NCBI RefSeq assembly: GCF_000719975.1
Contig: NZ_JOIJ01000010.1
Coordinates: 156,832-220,831, forward strand
DNA: 64,000 bases
Direction: 5' to 3'
From: Prauserella rugosa
Lineage (GTDB): Bacteria; Actinomycetota; Actinomycetes; Mycobacteriales; Pseudonocardiaceae
Part shown: positions 59,720-64,000 of the stretch, piece by piece
Layout: each line of letters opens with the position of its first letter
Position numbering within the stretch: the stretch's first letter is position 1
Notes under the pieces: model-generated
Database searches by the model: none
The model's input: the letters and a program-made list of their open reading frames with translations, nothing else
Told to the model about the DNA's origin: nothing
Position numbers and translations under genes: made by a program

Positions 59720-60439
59720 ATGAACCGACCACAACCACACGAACCGCGGCAGCCGGGCACACCCGCCCCGACGGCCACGGCACCGTCGACCACGTCGACG
59801 AGCCGCACCGTGGACGCATTGCGCGAGCTCATCCTCCGCGGGGAGCTGGCCCCGGGTGCGCGACTCGCGGAGGTGGAGCTGGCGGGCAGGCTCGGTGTGA
59901 GCAGGACGCCGGTGCGCAGCGCGTTGACGCAGCTGGCGACGGAGGGGCTGGTCGAGGTCGCGCCGAATCGCGGGGCCCGGGTGGCGACCTGGACGGTGCG
60001 CGAGCTCGAGGGCATCTTCGACCTGCGGACCGCGTTGGAACCGCGGGCGGCGGCCCTGGCGGCACGGCACGCGACGGCCGACGACACCGCCGAACTGGCC
60101 CACCTTGCCGAGCGCATGGTCGAGGTCGGCACGCCCGGGCGGGGGCAGGATCTCGACGCGCTGGCCGAGCTCAACCGGCGGTTCCACGACCGGCTCTCGG
60201 CGTTGGCGGACAACGCGGCGCTGGCCAACGCCCTGTCGGGGGCCGTGCACGCGCCGATCGTGCTCCGCAACTTCCACACCTACGACGTCGAATCGTTGCG
60301 CCGCAGCCTGGCCCATCACGTGGAGATCGTCGCCGCGATCCGTGCGGGCGACGCGGTGTGGGCCGAGGCGGTGATGACCGCGCACATGCGCAACGCCAGG
60401 GCCGTCATGGTCGCCGCCGCGCAAGCCGCCGAAGGGTGA
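59720..60439 (+). CDS. GntR-family regulator, FadR/FCD subfamily
   Basis: 239 aa. The winged helix (TVDALRELILRGELAPGARLAEVELAGRLGVSRTPVRSALTQLATEGLV) precedes an FCD domain (LRTALEPRAAALAARHA, LNRRFHDRLSALADN, HVEIVAAIRAGD) with the metal-binding Asp/His pattern. Such proteins sense organic acids. The ATG at 59720 has GAGGTG upstream. It probably controls the divergent lyase. Confidence 0.9.
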   Translation: MNRPQPHEPRQPGTPAPTATAPSTTSTSRTVDALRELILRGELAPGARLAEVELAGRLGVSRTPVRSALTQLATEGLVEVAPNRGARVATWTVRELEGIFDLRTALEPRAAALAARHATADDTAELAHLAERMVEVGTPGRGQDLDALAELNRRFHDRLSALADNAALANALSGAVHAPIVLRNFHTYDVESLRRSLAHHVEIVAAIRAGDAVWAEAVMTAHMRNARAVMVAAAQAAEG

Positions 60440-60485
60440 CGCCGAACAGGACACGGAGCGGGCGTGAGGCGTTCGCGCGCTGCCG

Positions 60486-61655
60486 TCAGACGAGGTTCTT
60501 GCGGATCGCCCGCCAGGTGAGCCCGCCGGAGGTGCCGAGGAGCACGGCGGTCACGAGGAAGACCCCGCCGGCCCCGGCGACCCCGGCGATGGCGCCCGCC
60601 CCGAGCGGGACGAGAACCTGACCGAGCCGGTTGCCCGTCAGCCGCAGCGACAGGGCAGAGGCGCGGCTGCGTTCGGTCACGAGGCTCACGACCCAGCTCA
60701 TCGTCAGCGGTTGGCCCACGCCCCAGAGGAAGCCGACGATCACGAGGAACGCGCCGATGACGACCGGGTGCGGGATGACGGGGATGAGGGCCATCGGCAC
60801 GGCCGAGCACAGCGTCGCGGCCAGCAGCATCCACCGCCGGTGCACCCTCCGCAGCAACGCGGGCAGAAACGAGCGCGACACGATGGCAGCGCCGGTGCGC
60901 ATCATCAGCAGGGTGGTCACGAGCAGCACGCTGAACCCGTGCTGTTGGCCGAGCACGGGAAGGAACGCGGCGAGTACGTCCATCGACGTCAGGACGACGA
61001 GGCTGCTGAACATGGCGGCCCGCATGCCGGGCGTGCGCAGCATGGTGGGCACCGACTGGGCTTCGCCGTGCTGTCTGGCCCGTGCCGCCGCGGACCCGAC
61101 GACCGGCATCAACAGCGTCGACGGAACGGCGAGGACGGCCAGTCCCGCGAGGGCCAGCAGTCCCGCGGTGGTGGCCACGCCGCCGGAGCCGCTGCTGGCC
61201 GAGGTGACCAGACCCGCCACAGGTAGGCCCGCGGTCTGCCCGATCGACGTGGCCAGCGCCCACCCCGCGAACCGCCGGTCGAGCTGGTCGGAGGTCGACA
61301 GCAGCGGGATGAACCCCTGTCCGGCGACGGTCACGAGGATCTGCGCGAATCCCAGCAGCACGTTCCCGATGGCCAGCACGACGAGGTCGCCACTGACGGC
61401 GATCACGACCAGCGCTCCGATCGTCAGGAACACGCCCGCCCGCAGCATGCCCGCCGGGTGGCCGTTGTCGACCGCGCGTCCGACCGGCACCGCCACGATC
61501 AGCGGCAGGAGCGAGAACAGCGCGGTGATGACGCCGAGCGCGATCCCGTGCCCGCCGAGCTCGAGGACTCGGTAGGACACGAGCATGCGGGCCGCGTTGT
61601 AGGCGGCCTGGGTGAGCAGCGTGCCCGCCCACAGATGCGGATACCAGCGGGTCAT
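60486..61655 (-). CDS. Major facilitator superfamily transporter
   Basis: 389 aa with about 12 membrane helices. The loop PVGRAVDNGHPAGMLRAG after helix 2 and LLRRVHRRWMLLAA in the second half are MFS-like. No substrate can be inferred; the layout resembles drug-efflux permeases. The start ATG 61655 (MTRWYPHLW) lacks a strong ribosome-binding site and upstream in-frame starts exist. Convergent with the GntR gene. Confidence 0.85.
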   Translation of the reverse strand: MTRWYPHLWAGTLLTQAAYNAARMLVSYRVLELGGHGIALGVITALFSLLPLIVAVPVGRAVDNGHPAGMLRAGVFLTIGALVVIAVSGDLVVLAIGNVLLGFAQILVTVAGQGFIPLLSTSDQLDRRFAGWALATSIGQTAGLPVAGLVTSASSGSGGVATTAGLLALAGLAVLAVPSTLLMPVVGSAAARARQHGEAQSVPTMLRTPGMRAAMFSSLVVLTSMDVLAAFLPVLGQQHGFSVLLVTTLLMMRTGAAIVSRSFLPALLRRVHRRWMLLAATLCSAVPMALIPVIPHPVVIGAFLVIVGFLWGVGQPLTMSWVVSLVTERSRASALSLRLTGNRLGQVLVPLGAGAIAGVAGAGGVFLVTAVLLGTSGGLTWRAIRKNLV

Positions 61656-61784
61656 GCGGGCAGGCTGCCACCACCGACGGTGTGCCGACCCACGGGACGC
61701 CACCGCCACGCCACGTTCGTGAGCCGAATCGCGTTCGGCCGCGGGCACGACGGCGGATGGCGGGCGTATCTGGCGGCCGGCGGG

Positions 61785-62642
61785 TCAGTCCACTGAGGAC
61801 AGGAAAGCGTCGCGGGCCGCGGAGGTGGTGCGCTGGGGCCACAGGGCGTGGAGCGGGACGGTGAGTTCGGGGGCGAGGTCGACGACACGGACGCCACCTG
61901 CTGCGGTGCCTGCGGGTGCGGTCACGAAGGCGACGTCGGCGGTGCCGGCGGGCGCGGTGACGGGTGGCGTGCCTTGGACGGGGTTGCGGCGGATGCGCGG
62001 TTCGAAGCCGGCGTCCCGGCACAGTCCGATGAGCAGGTCGGTGTAGGCCGACCGGCCGGGTGTGCCCCACACGATGATGGTGTGGTCGGCGAGTTCGGCC
62101 GGGGCGACCGTGTCGCGTGCGGCCATGGGGTGGTCGCCCGCGACGGCGACGCGGAGGCGCTGGCGGGTGACGAGGGTGCGCGCGAGGCCGTGGGCGGGTG
62201 GCATGGCGCGGCACAGGCCGAGGTCGAGTTCGCCCGCGAGGAGTTCGCGGGTGAGTTCGTCCGGGTAGCGCTGGCTGACGCGGGTGTCGCCGACGGTGGT
62301 TCCGGCCAGCAGTGCGGTGACTTCGTCGCCGGTGACGGCCGGGGTGTGCCCGATGCGGAGCGTCTCCGTTTCGCCGCGGCCGATGCGCCGGGCGCGGAGC
62401 ACGGCGGAGTGTGCGACGCCGTGCAGTACGCGGGCCTCCTCGACGAGGACTTCTCCCGCGGGCAGGAGGGTCACGCCCGCGGGTCCCCGGTCGAGGAGGT
62501 CCACGCCCACTTGACGTTCGAGCGTCCGGACCGATGTGGACAGTGCCTGCTGTGACATGTGCAGGCGCGCGGCGGCGCGGGTGAAGCTGCCTTCCTCGGC
62601 CACGGCGACGAGGTGGTCGAGTTTGTGCAGGTCCAGGCCCAC
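61785..62642 (-). CDS. LysR-family transcriptional regulator
   Basis: 285 aa. The N-terminal helix-turn-helix (LDHLVAVAEEGSFTRAAARLHMSQQALSTSVRTLERQVGVDLLDR) precedes the effector-binding domain (LRIGHTPAVTGDEVTALL, ADHTIIVWGTPG). The start is GTG at 62642 with AAGGGG nearby. It follows the SDR gene by 19 bp on the same strand, so the pair may be cotranscribed, unlike the usual divergent LysR layout. Confidence 0.9.
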   Translation of the reverse strand: MGLDLHKLDHLVAVAEEGSFTRAAARLHMSQQALSTSVRTLERQVGVDLLDRGPAGVTLLPAGEVLVEEARVLHGVAHSAVLRARRIGRGETETLRIGHTPAVTGDEVTALLAGTTVGDTRVSQRYPDELTRELLAGELDLGLCRAMPPAHGLARTLVTRQRLRVAVAGDHPMAARDTVAPAELADHTIIVWGTPGRSAYTDLLIGLCRDAGFEPRIRRNPVQGTPPVTAPAGTADVAFVTAPAGTAAGGVRVVDLAPELTVPLHALWPQRTTSAARDAFLSSVD

Positions 62643-62661
62643 GCGTCGCCCCTTTCGCCGG

Positions 62662-63417
62662 TTACCGGGTGGTGTAGCCACCGTTCGGGAACATCGTCTG
62701 TCCAGTGAACCATCGGCCTTCGGTGGCGAGGAAGGTGATGATCGGTGCGATGTCCTCGATCTTGGTGAGCTGGTTGCCCATGGCCTGGGACTTGTGGAAC
62801 TCGACGCGTTCCGGCGTCTCCTGGGGGTAGAAGAACGGCGTGTCCATCGGTCCCGGCGCCACGGTGTTGACCGAGATGCCGCGGTCGGCGAACTCCTTGG
62901 CTGCGGCGCGCGTGAAGTGTTCGAGCGGGGCCTTGCCGCCGGCGTACGTGGAGTATCCGTCGGTGAAGGCGGCCAGCAGCGACGTGCCGAGGCTGATGAT
63001 GGAGCCGTTGTCGTTCAGCCTGCGGCCTGCTTCCTGGATGAAGAAGTACGCCGCTTTGGCGTTGATCGCGAACATGCGGTCGTACTCTTCCTCGGTCGTC
63101 TCGAGGATCGGCTTGCGCAGCACCATTCCCGTGGTGTTCACGGCGACGTCGACGCCGCCGAACCTGTCGACCGCGGCGTCGAACAGCGCGCGCACGTCGG
63201 CCACGCGCGTCAGGTCACCCTGCACCGTGACCGCTTCCCCGCCGGCGTTCTGCACCGCGTCGGCCGTCTTCTGCGCGTCCGGCGCGGAGCCGTCACTGTG
63301 GTAGTGCACGACGACCTTCGCCCCGGCCGCGCCGACCTTCGTCGCCAGCAACCCACCGAGGTTCTTCGCACCGCCGCCGATGACGACGACCTTGTCCCGC
63401 AGATCTGTGTCGGCCAT
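62662..63417 (-). CDS. Short-chain dehydrogenase/reductase
   Basis: 251 aa Rossmann-fold oxidoreductase. The nucleotide loop is GGGAKNLGG instead of TGxxxGxG, and the NNAG element reads NTTG. The catalytic YxxxK (YAGGK) and a Ser in SIISLGTSLL are present, as are NTVAPGPMDTPF and the C-terminal GRWFTGQTMFPNGG. Substrate unknown. The ATG at 63417 has GGAGGGAAC upstream. It is followed by a LysR gene. Confidence 0.9.
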   Translation of the reverse strand: MADTDLRDKVVVIGGGAKNLGGLLATKVGAAGAKVVVHYHSDGSAPDAQKTADAVQNAGGEAVTVQGDLTRVADVRALFDAAVDRFGGVDVAVNTTGMVLRKPILETTEEEYDRMFAINAKAAYFFIQEAGRRLNDNGSIISLGTSLLAAFTDGYSTYAGGKAPLEHFTRAAAKEFADRGISVNTVAPGPMDTPFFYPQETPERVEFHKSQAMGNQLTKIEDIAPIITFLATEGRWFTGQTMFPNGGYTTR

Positions 63418-63534
63418 GGGTTGTTCCCTCCGTACGTTCGGTGTTGTTCCGCAGTCACGACGCTAGGCAGGAGGAGATGAACAGGGGAAACACACGTTGC
63501 GGGTGGGGTCACAGGCAGCGTGGATAGCGCGTGG

Positions 63535-64000
63535 TCAGAAGGGCGGCGGATCGTCGGGGGCGGATCGTTTCGGCGTGAGTATCGGTCGGCGTCTGCCGGT
63601 GTAGGTGGTTCCGCCGGGTGTGGTGATGGACGAGGCGCCGTGGTGTGGGTCGTAGCGGGTGATCCAGCCGGGCGCGTTCTTCATTCGATGATGTCGTCGA
63701 CACCGTGGTGCGGTGTTGGTGGCGGAGGTGGGCCCGTTGTCGGTGGCCCACTCGCGTTGGTGGTCGAGGTCGCAGTGCCGAGCAGGACGTCGACACCACG
63801 GCACCACGCATTCCCGGTCGCGCACCCGGACGAGTTCCCGGATGGCCGCGTTGGGCCGTCGTCGACTACGACCCAGGTCCAGCGGCTGGCCGGTGGCCGG
63901 GTCGCAGACCACCTTCCGCCACACACTGTCGGTATTGGTCATGATCTCCCGCGCCACCGCAGCCGGGATGGGACCGTAGCCGTCCAACTCACAGCCGCTG
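63535..64000 (-). CDS. HNH endonuclease, DUF222-type (partial, C-terminal part)
   Basis: The frame continues beyond the right edge (…CELDGYGPIPAAVAREI), so the start is outside the window. The visible 154 codons contain the HNH nuclease core: CVVPWCRRPARHCDLDHQRE and APRCRRHHRMKNA, with paired cysteines and the DLDH motif. Such DUF222-HNH proteins are multi-copy in actinobacteria and of unclear role. Confidence 0.9.
   Translation of the reverse strand, partial: SGCELDGYGPIPAAVAREIMTNTDSVWRKVVCDPATGQPLDLGRSRRRPNAAIRELVRVRDRECVVPWCRRPARHCDLDHQREWATDNGPTSATNTAPRCRRHHRMKNAPGWITRYDPHHGASSITTPGGTTYTGRRRPILTPKRSAPDDPPPF

Overview
The window is high-GC actinobacterial chromosome, most likely from the Pseudonocardiaceae (Saccharomonospora/Amycolatopsis-like). 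The evidence is GTG/TTG starts, dense ATGA/GTGA overlaps, an mce operon, EspC/WXG-type ESX substrates, a CGNR regulator and mycobacterium-like gene order: tRNA-Thr, tRNA-Met, rpmG, hadAB, tRNA-Trp, secE-nusG-rplK-rplA, rplJ-rplL, mkl, rpoB-rpoC, rpsL-rpsG-fusA-tuf, rpsJ and so on. The genus is an inference.

Layout. 1-7149 (minus): start of the S10 operon (rpsJ, rplC, rplD, rplW, partial rplB) and the str operon (rpsL, rpsG, fusA, tuf). 7795-16798 (plus): an accessory island with two copies of an EspC-like/WXG-like secreted-protein pair, one YbaB gene and six genes for membrane-anchored proteins of one divergent family, without any ESX machinery gene. 16799-18210: a divergent haloacid-dehalogenase / CGNR-regulator pair sharing two copies of one palindrome. 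18336-25794 (minus): rpoC, rpoB. 26248-38146 (minus): a complete mce lipid-import operon (ATPase, two YrbE permeases, MceA-F, two Mce-associated proteins). 38519-44120 (minus): rplL, rplJ, rplA, rplK, nusG, secE and tRNA-Trp, with a low-complexity membrane-protein gene on the plus strand between rplJ and rplA. 44320-49951: aspartate aminotransferase, a YtrA-type regulator with a DUF1648 membrane protein, HadA/HadB dehydratases, a secreted S1 protease, rpmG, tRNA-Met and tRNA-Thr. 50027-64000: mostly metabolic and regulatory genes (EAL protein, GNAT, DedA, ctaD, DUF309, formaldehyde dehydrogenase, a PEP-mutase-family lyase with a divergent GntR regulator, MFS, LysR, SDR, and a partial HNH endonuclease).

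The least ordinary material is (a) strictly 21-bp-periodic intergenic repeat arrays with a CGTGTTGC core in three places, oriented by the transcription of the gene they follow; (b) the orphan type VII-like double cassette; (c) a 16-bp identical element in the leaders of the S10 and str operons; (d) paired palindromes controlling the HAD/CGNR divergon; and (e) the mce operon sitting with its ATPase between rplL and rpoB. No insertion sequence, prophage, CRISPR array or rRNA gene was seen.
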